Positions 35,774-44,459 of a DNA stretch of 64,000 bases are shown one piece after another. The stretch spans positions 310,001-374,000 of the forward strand of contig NZ_LT700190.1 in assembly GCF_900155425.1 (NCBI RefSeq), given 5' to 3'. Every line of letters starts with the position of its first letter. Within the stretch, counting starts at the first letter, position 1. The translations under genes and the position numbers were made by a program. Below the pieces are notes generated by a model that worked only from the letters and a program-made list of their open reading frames with translations, did not search any database and had not been told where the DNA came from. This DNA is from Parabacteroides massiliensis (GTDB lineage Bacteria > Bacteroidota > Bacteroidia > Bacteroidales > Tannerellaceae).

Positions 35774-35989
35774 TTATCTTAACGGTAACAAACACTTAGA
35801 GTTCAAATCAACCATATTCAGATTGGACATAACCGGATGACAGCATACCCGGCTATACATGACGTTATATTTGGACTGAACAACATCTACTAAGGATAGT
35901 GCCTTATCTTTGGACTCGCATTCGACTCCGAAACGGGAAAACTTACCGTTTGTGTCTTTGGCTTTAAAAATTAAATACCACTTGTTCAT
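35774..35989 (-). CDS. Small plasmid protein of unknown function
   Basis: 71 residues (MNKWYLIFKAKDTNGKFSRFGVECESKDKALSLVDVVQSKYNVMYSRVCCHPVMSNLNMVDLN). It looks like a small alpha/beta domain and is not recognised. It follows the helicase gene on the same strand after a 51-bp gap and may be the end of that operon. Confidence 0.6.
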   Translation of the reverse strand: MNKWYLIFKAKDTNGKFSRFGVECESKDKALSLVDVVQSKYNVMYSRVCCHPVMSNLNMVDLNSKCLLPLR

Positions 35990-36040
35990 AATTTCATAGT
36001 TTAAAAAGTTAATAGATTTTGATTGCGAAAGTTACACCAT

Positions 36041-37417
36041 TTAATCCATTGTCTGTTCATCATAACTATATGAATTAAAGAAGTTTAAGATTTGTGGGTC
36101 AACTGAAAGGGTCTCGGGTAGGATAGGGGACGAAAGAGTAAGGTTCTTGGTCCCTGTAGCCCGGGACAATGCCACATACACCTGCCCCGGAGAAAATGAA
36201 GCCTTGGCATCTACCACAAGCTTGTCAAAAGTCATTCCTTGGGACTTGTGAATGGTTACTGCCCACGCCAATCGTAAGGGCAACTGGGAGAATGATCCGC
36301 ATTCAACAGACTCCATCATCTTTGAGGTTGAATTATACTCGTACTTGTTGTTGACCCATTTGTGGCGCAGTACTTCAATTTCAATACCATTGCTATCAAG
36401 ACGCACGTATACTGAATTCTTCTTGAAAGAGACAACGACTCCTGTGCTTCCATTATGATAGAGATGTGCCTCGTTATCATTTGCCAAAAACATAACTTTG
36501 GCTCCAATCTTCAGACACAGCTCGAACTCAGCCGGCATTGCAGATGCGCTGAAATTTCCCTTGACACTGGCAGTAAACACCTGCTGTTGTGTAGAGAGTT
36601 CATCCAGTTTATCCTGATTCACTTTGTCTGCCTTGGCATTATGCGTTGTCAGCATTACAAAACCATCCTCCAACTCAGATGCATCAATCCCAGGCTTATA
36701 CAAAGCGTTCAGTAACCGACGTGAAGAATCTGACAATTTACCGCATCGAACATCATTCAGAAGGGAAATGAAGTTGTCATCTGTCTGACGGAAAATGTGA
36801 GTCAGACAGACTAATCTCAATTCTGTCAACACCAAAGCCTTTGAAGAGAAGAAAAAAGGAGTTTGGTAAACAGAAGAGAGCAATTTCCACTCCGTTTTAT
36901 TCACTACAGGCGGCAACTGGTAAAGATCGCCGATGAACACCACCTGCACACCACCAAAAGGAAGAGGATTATTACGGACATGGCAAAGCACGTCATTAAT
37001 GGCATCCAGTACATCAGCTCTCAGCATAGAGACTTCATCAATCACAAGCACCTCCATATTTTGAAGAACCTCTGCCTTTTCTGAACTAAATTTATAGGCA
37101 GGCAGAGCGTCATGCGTGTATCCCAACAGGTCGATGTTTGGAATGAATGGACCAAAAGGCAACTGAAACAATGAATGCAGGGTAACACCGCCCACATTGA
37201 CAGCTGCAACACCGGTAGGGGCGGCCACCACGATTTGTTTTGATGTCCTGGCAAGTAGCATTCTCAGTAGAGATGATTTGCCGGTACCAGCCTTACCAGT
37301 GAGAAAAATACATTGAGATGTATTCTCTACTAGATCCAGAAAATGCTTCATCTCACCGGTTACAATCATTCTTTTCTTTTTTTGGATAGTTCTATCACTC
37401 ATTGTCTTAGCATTCAT
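36041..37417 (-). CDS. Pif1/RecD2-like superfamily 1 helicase
   Basis: 458 residues. Walker A IFLTGKAGTGKSSLLRML (about 34-51), motif Ia AAPTGVAAVNVGGVTLHSLFQLPFG, Walker B VLVIDEVSMLR (about 113-123), FIGDLYQLPPV (motif III), AVTIHKSQGMTFDKL (about 395-409) and VYVALSRAT (motif VI). These are the Pif1-type helicase motifs in order. It should unwind DNA 5' to 3' and may help plasmid replication or repair. It follows the DHH gene by 15 bp and the two form an operon. Confidence 0.93.
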   Translation of the reverse strand: MNAKTMSDRTIQKKKRMIVTGEMKHFLDLVENTSQCIFLTGKAGTGKSSLLRMLLARTSKQIVVAAPTGVAAVNVGGVTLHSLFQLPFGPFIPNIDLLGYTHDALPAYKFSSEKAEVLQNMEVLVIDEVSMLRADVLDAINDVLCHVRNNPLPFGGVQVVFIGDLYQLPPVVNKTEWKLLSSVYQTPFFFSSKALVLTELRLVCLTHIFRQTDDNFISLLNDVRCGKLSDSSRRLLNALYKPGIDASELEDGFVMLTTHNAKADKVNQDKLDELSTQQQVFTASVKGNFSASAMPAEFELCLKIGAKVMFLANDNEAHLYHNGSTGVVVSFKKNSVYVRLDSNGIEIEVLRHKWVNNKYEYNSTSKMMESVECGSFSQLPLRLAWAVTIHKSQGMTFDKLVVDAKASFSPGQVYVALSRATGTKNLTLSSPILPETLSVDPQILNFFNSYSYDEQTMD

Positions 37418-37432
37418 AGTAGTCTCTTCTTA

Positions 37433-38290
37433 TTATTCTGATATTTCTTTGGTAAAACAGGGTAGGAGAGTATCTGTTGTAAATCCGGCTGCACCGGCAT
37501 GTCCACCACCTCCATAGATGGAAGCGATTTGGGAAGCGTTCAGTCTGCCATTCGTATAGAGAGAATATTTCCAGCATCGCCCAGTAAACTCAAACATGAC
37601 ACATACCGGATATTGGTTACGCACACTGTCGAAGATCATGCTTGACTCGTATCGGCTGTTTACTGCCAAACATTTGTAACCAGCGAATTCAGTCACAAAT
37701 CCATAGGATTTCAGATGTGACTTAGACCTCTGTTTGATATACTCCAGTACAGACTCTCCTTTGCGCACGATGTTCATGGTAACGTCATCAGTAAGCGATT
37801 CCCACAAGTCTGATTCTACAGACCAGTCAGAGGCCAACATTCCATAATTGAAAGCGTCCGTATCGACCAACTGCTTCGCCCATGTGTCATAATCAGATAC
37901 CAGCTGTATCCAGTACGGGATACGGGCAGCACCCTTATGGAACCATGTATAAACCAATGCTGCCGCTGAATATCTCATATCCAATACTCCTTTCACTGAC
38001 ACCAGCTCCAGGTGCTGCTCAACAAGCTGGACAGAACATACATGATGATCAATCCACACGAGATTATCGGTAGCATGCATTAGAGCTTTCAACTCGTGCA
38101 AGGTATTCTCCTTGAACGAATAATCAACGACATATACCATATCGTCCTGTTGGATTTCCTGAATGAAAGGAATCAAAGAAAAGGAATAGTCACATTCTAC
38201 AAAGGAAAACTCCTTTCCGGTGTGAGCCAGTCTTACGAGTGCTGCACTTGCATGACCGTCAATATCATTATGGTGAAAAACGTATATCAT
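37433..38290 (-). CDS. DHH-family phosphoesterase
   Basis: 285 residues from ATG 38290 (MIYVFHHNDIDGHASAALV); ATG 38302 sits too close to the promoter box at 38313-38320. Motifs: HNDIDGHAS (metal site), DYSF (about 56), VWIDHHVC (DHH, about 80) and the DHHA1 glycine-rich SIYGGGGHAGAAGF near the end. Family members cleave oligonucleotides, cyclic dinucleotides or act as RecJ-like nucleases. The short length and single DHH-DHHA1 pair point to NrnA-like activity. Operon with the helicase. Confidence 0.9.
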   Translation of the reverse strand: MIYVFHHNDIDGHASAALVRLAHTGKEFSFVECDYSFSLIPFIQEIQQDDMVYVVDYSFKENTLHELKALMHATDNLVWIDHHVCSVQLVEQHLELVSVKGVLDMRYSAAALVYTWFHKGAARIPYWIQLVSDYDTWAKQLVDTDAFNYGMLASDWSVESDLWESLTDDVTMNIVRKGESVLEYIKQRSKSHLKSYGFVTEFAGYKCLAVNSRYESSMIFDSVRNQYPVCVMFEFTGRCWKYSLYTNGRLNASQIASIYGGGGHAGAAGFTTDTLLPCFTKEISE

Positions 38291-38520
38291 AGTCTTAATC
38301 ATTTATCGTACACAAAGATAGAAATAAATCAGGGACCTACACAGATCTGAAGCTGATATCTCTAAAATGGACACACAATCAAATTTTTCCATTAAAGCTC
38401 TTATACATAGCTAGGAGTAGGAGAGGGGAGAACTTAAACAGAAAGTCGTTGGTCGGCTTTCGAAAATACCGACTGAAGAAAGGGCACTGCCAGCACCCTA
38501 ACCTCATGAGCCGGAAAATA

Positions 38521-39252
38521 TCAATCTAAATAAATCAAATCAGCCCGCTTTGTATCTGGACAATCTGTCATTCTATCAACCAATGTGTTGAAATTATAAT
38601 AATGCTGCTGATTATTCAAGATCCGGATAATTTTACCGGCTTCTGTCATATCCGCATAGGACAGACGACAATAATCAACGCCTCTATCCCTAAGCACACT
38701 GGAATATTGAAACTGAAAACTCCGGTTTTCACCTTTCACCTGAATCCTCACATCTACATCGGTATGGCTGATAATCGTCTCGATTATCTTTTCTGAATCA
38801 AAGTTCCCTGTGTGAATCCATCCGGCACCTACCAACAAACGAAATGTCTGTTCGCTAGCATCCTTGGCATATTGCGCCATGGCATCCTCCCAATACCTGT
38901 CTCCTGACCATTCATTAGAAATATACCTGAAAAAAAGGAGATTTTTTTCAGGTAGTACAAATACATCATGTCTGATTTCAGGTTTGGAAACCGGAAGGTC
39001 CAGTTTTTCAAAGAGCGACTTAGTTATACTGTAGAAGCAGTTTGTCCCAGTATAAACCCGATAATCCGGCCTGGCATATTTACGTTTACGTTCGTATGCC
39101 TCTTGCTCGAGGGCGGTCATCACATTATACCGACGTCCAACCCACTTAAGAGCATTGCGATAATTCTTTTCTTTAGATGTACCAAATTTCAGGCAGAATT
39201 CATTCATAGTACCTATAAATCCATTGTTAAATCGGAATATTTTCTCCTTCAT
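38521..39252 (-). CDS. Unrecognised 243-residue plasmid protein
   Basis: Starts MKEKIFRFNNGFIGTMNEFCLKFGTSKEKNYRNALKWVGRRYNVMTALEQEAYERKRKYARPDYRVY. The first 70 residues are basic and may bind DNA. The C-terminal part has DVDVRIQVKGENRSFQFQYSSVLRDRGVDYCRLSYADMTEAGKIIRILNNQQ. No family is recognised. It is transcribed alone, between hairpin-containing intergenic regions. Confidence 0.75.
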   Translation of the reverse strand: MKEKIFRFNNGFIGTMNEFCLKFGTSKEKNYRNALKWVGRRYNVMTALEQEAYERKRKYARPDYRVYTGTNCFYSITKSLFEKLDLPVSKPEIRHDVFVLPEKNLLFFRYISNEWSGDRYWEDAMAQYAKDASEQTFRLLVGAGWIHTGNFDSEKIIETIISHTDVDVRIQVKGENRSFQFQYSSVLRDRGVDYCRLSYADMTEAGKIIRILNNQQHYYNFNTLVDRMTDCPDTKRADLIYLD

Positions 39253-39508
39253 CGTCCTTTTATTTTAATAGGGTAGGGGATACCCATTCATTATTATTTT
39301 ATATCTTAACTATCACAAATTTAGTAATATAACTATCCAATAACAACAAAAGGGAAGATTAGCGCTCATCTGTTATCCTAACTCTACATTCCCATTTTAG
39401 CAAACCGGTTCTTATGAAAAAGAAGCCTGTTAATCAGGCTTCGTGAAACGCGAGAAAGGACGCGCTTCACAGCGAATCCTCTCCAATATACAAAACTAAA
39501 TGCAAAAT

Positions 39509-39700
39509 CTATATCGAATGATAGATGTCAGGTTCTGAACTGACATTATAGATATAATTTCCACACCGTACCAGCAAGGCGTCTTTACCATAATACAACT
39601 TTTTCATTCCAGAAACAGAACCAGACTTGTGAAAGTTAGGGAAACGGCTAAGATTAAACCGTTCCCCAACAGAGGATGGCAAGTACTTTACTTTACTCAT
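39509..39700 (-). CDS. Small plasmid protein of unknown function
   Basis: 63 residues, basic, with many Ser and Tyr (MSKVKYLPSSVGERFNLSRFPNFHKSGSVSGMKKLYYGKDALLVRCGNYIYNVSSEPDIYHSI). It overlaps the upstream 74-residue gene by 8 bp and is therefore coupled to it. Not recognised. Confidence 0.6.
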   Translation of the reverse strand: MSKVKYLPSSVGERFNLSRFPNFHKSGSVSGMKKLYYGKDALLVRCGNYIYNVSSEPDIYHSI

Positions 39701-39917
39701 TCATAGCAAATTTATAGAAGAGATTCAACTCTTCTTGGTTTTCAACATAATAGTCTGCTATCTGTTTTTGAGAGAAATCGGGATGTTCTTCCACAATCCC
39801 ATCATAGATAACCTGCGGCATATTGTAGACAACAGCTTCCGTATAGTCAACTGTACCGGCATATCCAAACAGGATTACAGACAACAAAACAAATAGTCCA
39901 ATTTTCTTTCTTTTCAT
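39693..39917 (-). CDS. Small exported or membrane protein
   Basis: 74 residues. The first 22 (MKRKKIGLFVLLSVILFGYAGT) are a signal peptide or anchor. The rest is acidic and tyrosine-rich (YDGIVEEHPDFSQKQIADYYVENQEELNLFYKF). A CAAAGATA box (39966-39973) 48 bp upstream is its likely promoter. Function unknown. Confidence 0.65.
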   Translation of the reverse strand: MKRKKIGLFVLLSVILFGYAGTVDYTEAVVYNMPQVIYDGIVEEHPDFSQKQIADYYVENQEELNLFYKFAMNE

Positions 39918-40188
39918 AATTGATAAATTTAAATGGTTTGGTAATCGGGGTAATTATCTCTAATACAAAGATACAAAAAGGGTCTCATTTACTTTTCAAC
40001 AACCGGATATTCAGCCATTTACATCATCTAAAGGAACTTTCCCAATTAAGCAGATCCGCTTTCTCGGGAGAAATAAATCAGGAGTCTGGTGTCAGACTCC
40101 GCAAAACGAAGAGAGGACGCACTTCACAGCGAATCCTCAATTATGGCATCAATTCAATTCCAGATGGTAAAAAGTCTCAAACCAAGCA

Positions 40189-40527
40189 TTACCCTTTTAC
40201 AAGAGGCTCTACTTTATAAGCCATCATCGACACATTTGTGTAGGTCTGACCATTGTACTCATGAGACTTCATACCCAGGTCACCAGTTACGGCAACTAAT
40301 GATCCTTTCTTCAATTTCTCGACCATAGGCTGCACCTTGTCTTTCTGACCCCACATCTCAACCTTCACAAAAAGAGCCCTCCAGCCAGTACGGGGCTTGT
40401 AATTACCCTCGGTGTCCTTATACTGCGCACCCTCAGAAACGCAAATGTCAAAATTACAAACTGATCTACCGTTATTTTCACGAATCTCAATTCTCTCATT
40501 CTGCACGAAACCTTTAATAGTTGACAT
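40189..40527 (-). CDS. ssb: Single-stranded DNA-binding protein, short form
   Basis: 112 residues with an OB fold: IKGFVQNERIEIRENNGRSVCNFDICVSEG (strands 1-2), TGWRALFVKVEMWGQKDKV, KKGSLVAVTGDLGMKSHEYNGQTYTNVSMMAYKVE. The acidic C-terminal tip that recruits partners in other SSBs is missing; it ends VEPLVKG. It lies downstream of the first iteron field on the opposite strand to rep. A second, tailed SSB is at 51296-51781. Confidence 0.85.
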   Translation of the reverse strand: MSTIKGFVQNERIEIRENNGRSVCNFDICVSEGAQYKDTEGNYKPRTGWRALFVKVEMWGQKDKVQPMVEKLKKGSLVAVTGDLGMKSHEYNGQTYTNVSMMAYKVEPLVKG

Positions 40528-40944
40528 AACTAATGACAGTTTTTATACCGGTGCCTCCGGTTCTTATTATGATTATTATCTCTTTCTTTTCTCTATTACA
40601 AATATAGTCATAATAGACTATATCACAGAATATTAGATAACATTACAGCAAAAGGCAAACGAACTTTACTTCTTCATTTAAGCACCATTCAATTTGTACT
40701 CAGAATTCTTCCTAAGGTATTTCAAGGTAGGGCCATAATGAGTACCAATCAAGGTGATCGGTTGTCGAACTCCGCGAACATTTCCGCTCATTTTTGAGCG
40801 TTCTACCGCAATATACCGCTCAAAAAAATGTAGAACAACCCGGAAGCGAAGCTTCTCAGATCAATGTTTTAAATATATAACAAAGAGAATATTGAATTAT
40901 AGTATTTCATAACTATCTGAAAGTCAAAAGGGGAATTAAGGATA

Positions 40945-42984
40945 TTACACCTGATTCGGAACTTTGATGCATCTAAATCGGAACTTTTAATTCCGATGTT
41001 AACATCAAGATCGGTAGTTTGCAACACGTGTTTCGGAACTTCAAAATTTAGAAAGTTCCGAAACACGTGCAATATCTGACGGTTTACACGTATTTCGGAA
41101 CTTTTTTATCAAGTGATTATCATAGAATATAGTATCACCGAAATTCTATAGAAGCCAGTAAAACAATAAAATATATATTTGGCTACACCTGTTTCGGAAC
41201 ATTTCATGGTTGTATATATTATAGAGTGATACTTCAAACTGTATTAAGGCAAAAGTTCCGAAATACGTGCAATGTTTGGCAGTTCACAAGTAAAAGGTAA
41301 CATAATTATCAAGAATGTCATACTTATTAGAGTGAAATTTGTGCATATACAACCAAATGATACACAGTTAATTTCAAATTGGCTTACATCTACTTCGGAA
41401 CTTTCTTCAGTTTACCTCCGGTCTATACAACACGAAGACAAAAGTTCCGAAATCGATGCAACAACGGGCTGTTTACACGTAAATCGGAACTTTTTTATCC
41501 AATATATTTCACACAGTCAATAATTCCATGGTTTCATATTTCTAAGATATATAGAAGGTTATATATATCGTTGCATCTGTTTCGGAACTTTTAATGAATA
41601 CAGCCTATCTTGCTGTGATAGTGTGTTTGGTCCGCTCAAAAAGTTCCGAAATACGTGTAACGGTTGCCTGTTTGCACCTGTTTCGGAACTTTCATTGAAC
41701 CTTTATCGAGAATCAGCCATCACGTAGAAGTCAGATATACAATATAATACCAACACCATTACATCTATTCCGGAACTTTTCAGGACATGGTTCACTATAT
41801 TGAGATATTCCGTTCGTATGAGCTAAAAGTTCCGAAACTCGTGCAACGACGGCTTGTTTACACGTAAAAGGAAACATTAATTCCAAGTTCATCAAAGCAG
41901 TTTAAATTTGCCAGTAATAATCACATTTCTATATATACTGGTTATTTACAGTGCTTTATACATACATAATAACTGACTGTAAATTGAAAAATAGTACCAT
42001 TCGCAATGCCGTTACATCTATTTCGGAACTTTTCTCAGTATATTTACAGTCTATACAACATGCAGGCAAAAGTTCCGAAATCGATGCAACAACGGGTTGC
42101 TTACACGTATTTCGGAACTTTTTTATCCAATATATTCCACACGATCAATACTTCGTAGGTTTCATATTACGCTGATATACAATATTTTGCAAATCCATTG
42201 CATCTATTTCGGAACTTTTCAATGTACTATCTACTCCTCATAGATGTTCCAGGTAGTCCGTTTACAAAAGTTCCGAAATAGATGTAGCCAGCCTGTCGTT
42301 ACACGTATTTCGGAACTTTTTTATCAGGTTTATATTATAGCTGACTTGACTATCGAGCTAACAAAAGTGCAGATATACTGAATATTACATAAAGCATTGC
42401 ACGTATTTCGGAACTTTTGACTAGATTACTTATGAAACTCTGATTCCCACAGATCCATATAAAGCTTAACATCCTAATATACAGATCATAAATATGCCGT
42501 TACATCTATTTCGGAACTTTCAGTTTTTCAAAACTTCCGTTTTAGATGTAATAAAAGTTCCGATTTGGATGCAGACTATTGGGAGTAAAGTTCCGATTTA
42601 GAAGTATTGAAGTTCCGAATCAGATGTAAGGATGATTTATATCATATTAAAATACAGCAGTTTACAAGCATCTATATATTATCAATATTTCTTTTTCTTC
42701 TTATATTAATAAAATTACCATGAGAAGCAAGCTTCATTTTTTCTTTCGGATTATCATATATCATTTTTTACTTACACCAATTTCGGAACTTTTGAAAACG
42801 AAATTTGCAAAACTTAACAGTGGGGTTAATCTCAATATTTATATTTGTCATTACACGTATTTCGGAACATTTGGGATACTTTTCATCCTTCTAATGAATA
42901 GCTATAATCATAACTGTCTGAAATAATGGGAGACAGAAAAATAATTAAGATAAATTACGACAAAAAGTTCCGAAATAGATGTAA
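40945..42984. repeat. Iteron field 1 (about 30 copies), putative oriV of the first replicon
   Basis: About 18 copies of TTACACGTATTTCGGAACTT and about 12 in the opposite orientation (AAGTTCCGAAATAGATGTAA) fill 2 kb directly before the Rep gene. The core TTCGGAACTTTT is nearly constant; the outer half varies. From 41430 to 42420 they recur as an opposite pair about 33 bp apart plus a single copy about 100 bp on, with a 180-240 bp period. No gene is present. This would be the Rep binding array and control region. Confidence 0.88.
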
Positions 42985-43088
42985 CGAGCTTATTTTGTCC
43001 TTAAAAAACATTAACATGAAAAAAATATACACATCTTAATACTTTTTATTCTCTTAAAAGAGTATTTTTGGCACAAAATATCTTGACA

Positions 43089-44459
43089 ATGACAAAAGGC
43101 AACAAAGAAAAACTAATCAAATCAGTTTTACCGGTCAACGAGATGACATGGCTGGTACAACCTATCACAGTGACGGTCTCCAAATTTGATTATGACCCCA
43201 CTCAGACCAAATTTTTGGTGGCGATGATAGAATGTATGCAGGAATCCATTAAAAAGTCCATCACTAACAATGTAGAACAGTTACCATTATTCTCAGATGG
43301 AAATAATGATAATGAATTGACAATGAAGATACCATTGAAGTCTTTGGGTATAGACCCTAGAAGATATCCTGAAATCAAGCAGTCTCTTATCAAACTTGCA
43401 ACAACACCTTTCGAAATGCCAGTCAAAGATGAAGAAGGTCGTAATTATATCCGGTATGCAGGATTGTGTGAAGTATATATGCCGGACGAAAAATATGTGC
43501 GCACGGTTATAGTCAAGATTAAAAAGGATGTTGCACTATCCCTGATAGATGCAAAGGTGTATGGATATCAGAAGTATCTGAAGCAGGTTATCACTAAGAC
43601 AAAAAACAAATATACACAGCGCTTATATTTTTTTGTGACTTCATGGAAATCGCAGGGAGAAACCAAAATTCAGGTAGAAAAATTACGTTCTATGTTGCGT
43701 CTAGAAAATAAGTATCTTCGTTGGAACGCATTTTATAATAGTGTAATAAAAACTGCAGAAAAAGAATTGATAGAAAAATTCGAAGCTGGTTTAAGTGAGT
43801 GTTATTTTGAAGCCTCTCCTGTCTATAAGAAGGGTCAAAAAAACGGAACCCCTGATTATTTGCACTTTAAGATCTTTGTTTCCAAGCAAGAGAAGGAAAA
43901 CATGAAGAATCTGACCTATACCAGTTTAAAAATCCGGACAGATGAAAGTCTGCGTGTGGATTTCAAAATAAAGGTCAAAAGACAAAGAGAACAATTGCTG
44001 AGAATGATTAATCAGGATAACATACATCTTTTTTCGGACTTTCTTATCGAATTAGGAGCAAAAATTGAATCAGAAAATAGTACTATTACTGATGTTGGCG
44101 CCTATGCTTTCACTTCTTGTCAAAGATTTCTGTTGAAAAATACTCCAGAAGCAGAAATCGTTCCTGACACACCTAAAGAAGAAGAGTTTGGCGATGAACG
44201 TATATTCGCTAAGGAAATTGAAGCATTCAGAAAGGCAATGAAGAAGAATGTAGGAGAGGAAGCATATATAACTTGGTTTACTCCTGTGCGCTTTGTCAAG
44301 ATAGACAAAGTAGAAGGCGGTTACGATCTCACTCTCGAAGTGCCTTCAAAGTTTGTCTATGATATGATTGAATCAAAATACCTTGCCCAACTTAGGGAAT
44401 CCCTTCAAACCGGATTTAAAAAGAAAATAGTATCTCTCAAATACCGTATGCCCAATTAA
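43089..44459 (+). CDS. rep: Rep_3-type replication initiator with DnaA domain I-like C-terminus
   Basis: 456 residues from ATG 43089; the TTG at 43068 is less likely. Residues about 15-240 match initiators of the Rep_3 winged-helix type (NEMTWLVQPITVTVSKFDYDPTQTKFLVAMIECMQ; YTQRLYFFVTSWKSQGETKIQVEKLRSML; RWNAFYNSVIKTAEKELIEK). Residues about 369-456 (EEAYITWFTPVRFVKIDKVEGGYDLTLEVPSKFVYDMIESKYLAQL) look like DnaA domain I, which docks helicase and partner proteins. It should bind the upstream iterons and start replication. It ends in a 4-bp overlap with a convergent gene. Confidence 0.85.
   Translation: MTKGNKEKLIKSVLPVNEMTWLVQPITVTVSKFDYDPTQTKFLVAMIECMQESIKKSITNNVEQLPLFSDGNNDNELTMKIPLKSLGIDPRRYPEIKQSLIKLATTPFEMPVKDEEGRNYIRYAGLCEVYMPDEKYVRTVIVKIKKDVALSLIDAKVYGYQKYLKQVITKTKNKYTQRLYFFVTSWKSQGETKIQVEKLRSMLRLENKYLRWNAFYNSVIKTAEKELIEKFEAGLSECYFEASPVYKKGQKNGTPDYLHFKIFVSKQEKENMKNLTYTSLKIRTDESLRVDFKIKVKRQREQLLRMINQDNIHLFSDFLIELGAKIESENSTITDVGAYAFTSCQRFLLKNTPEAEIVPDTPKEEEFGDERIFAKEIEAFRKAMKKNVGEEAYITWFTPVRFVKIDKVEGGYDLTLEVPSKFVYDMIESKYLAQLRESLQTGFKKKIVSLKYRMPN

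Larger units (their letters stand above)
39424..40138 (+). repeat. Two copies of a hairpin-plus-40-bp intergenic repeat
   Basis: At 39424-39482 the hairpin AAGCCTG/CAGGCTT is followed by a 40-bp box ending in CTTCACAGCGAATCCTC. At 40081-40138 the hairpin GGAGTCTG/CAGACTCC is followed by the same box with few changes (GAGAGGACGCACTTCACAGC...). The arms differ while the following box is conserved, so this is an element rather than chance. Confidence 0.75.

Noticed and set aside
40945-42984. Possible CRISPR array
   Set aside because: The repeats occur in both orientations, vary in sequence, have unequal spacing and lie directly before a Rep gene with no cas genes. Iterons explain them.
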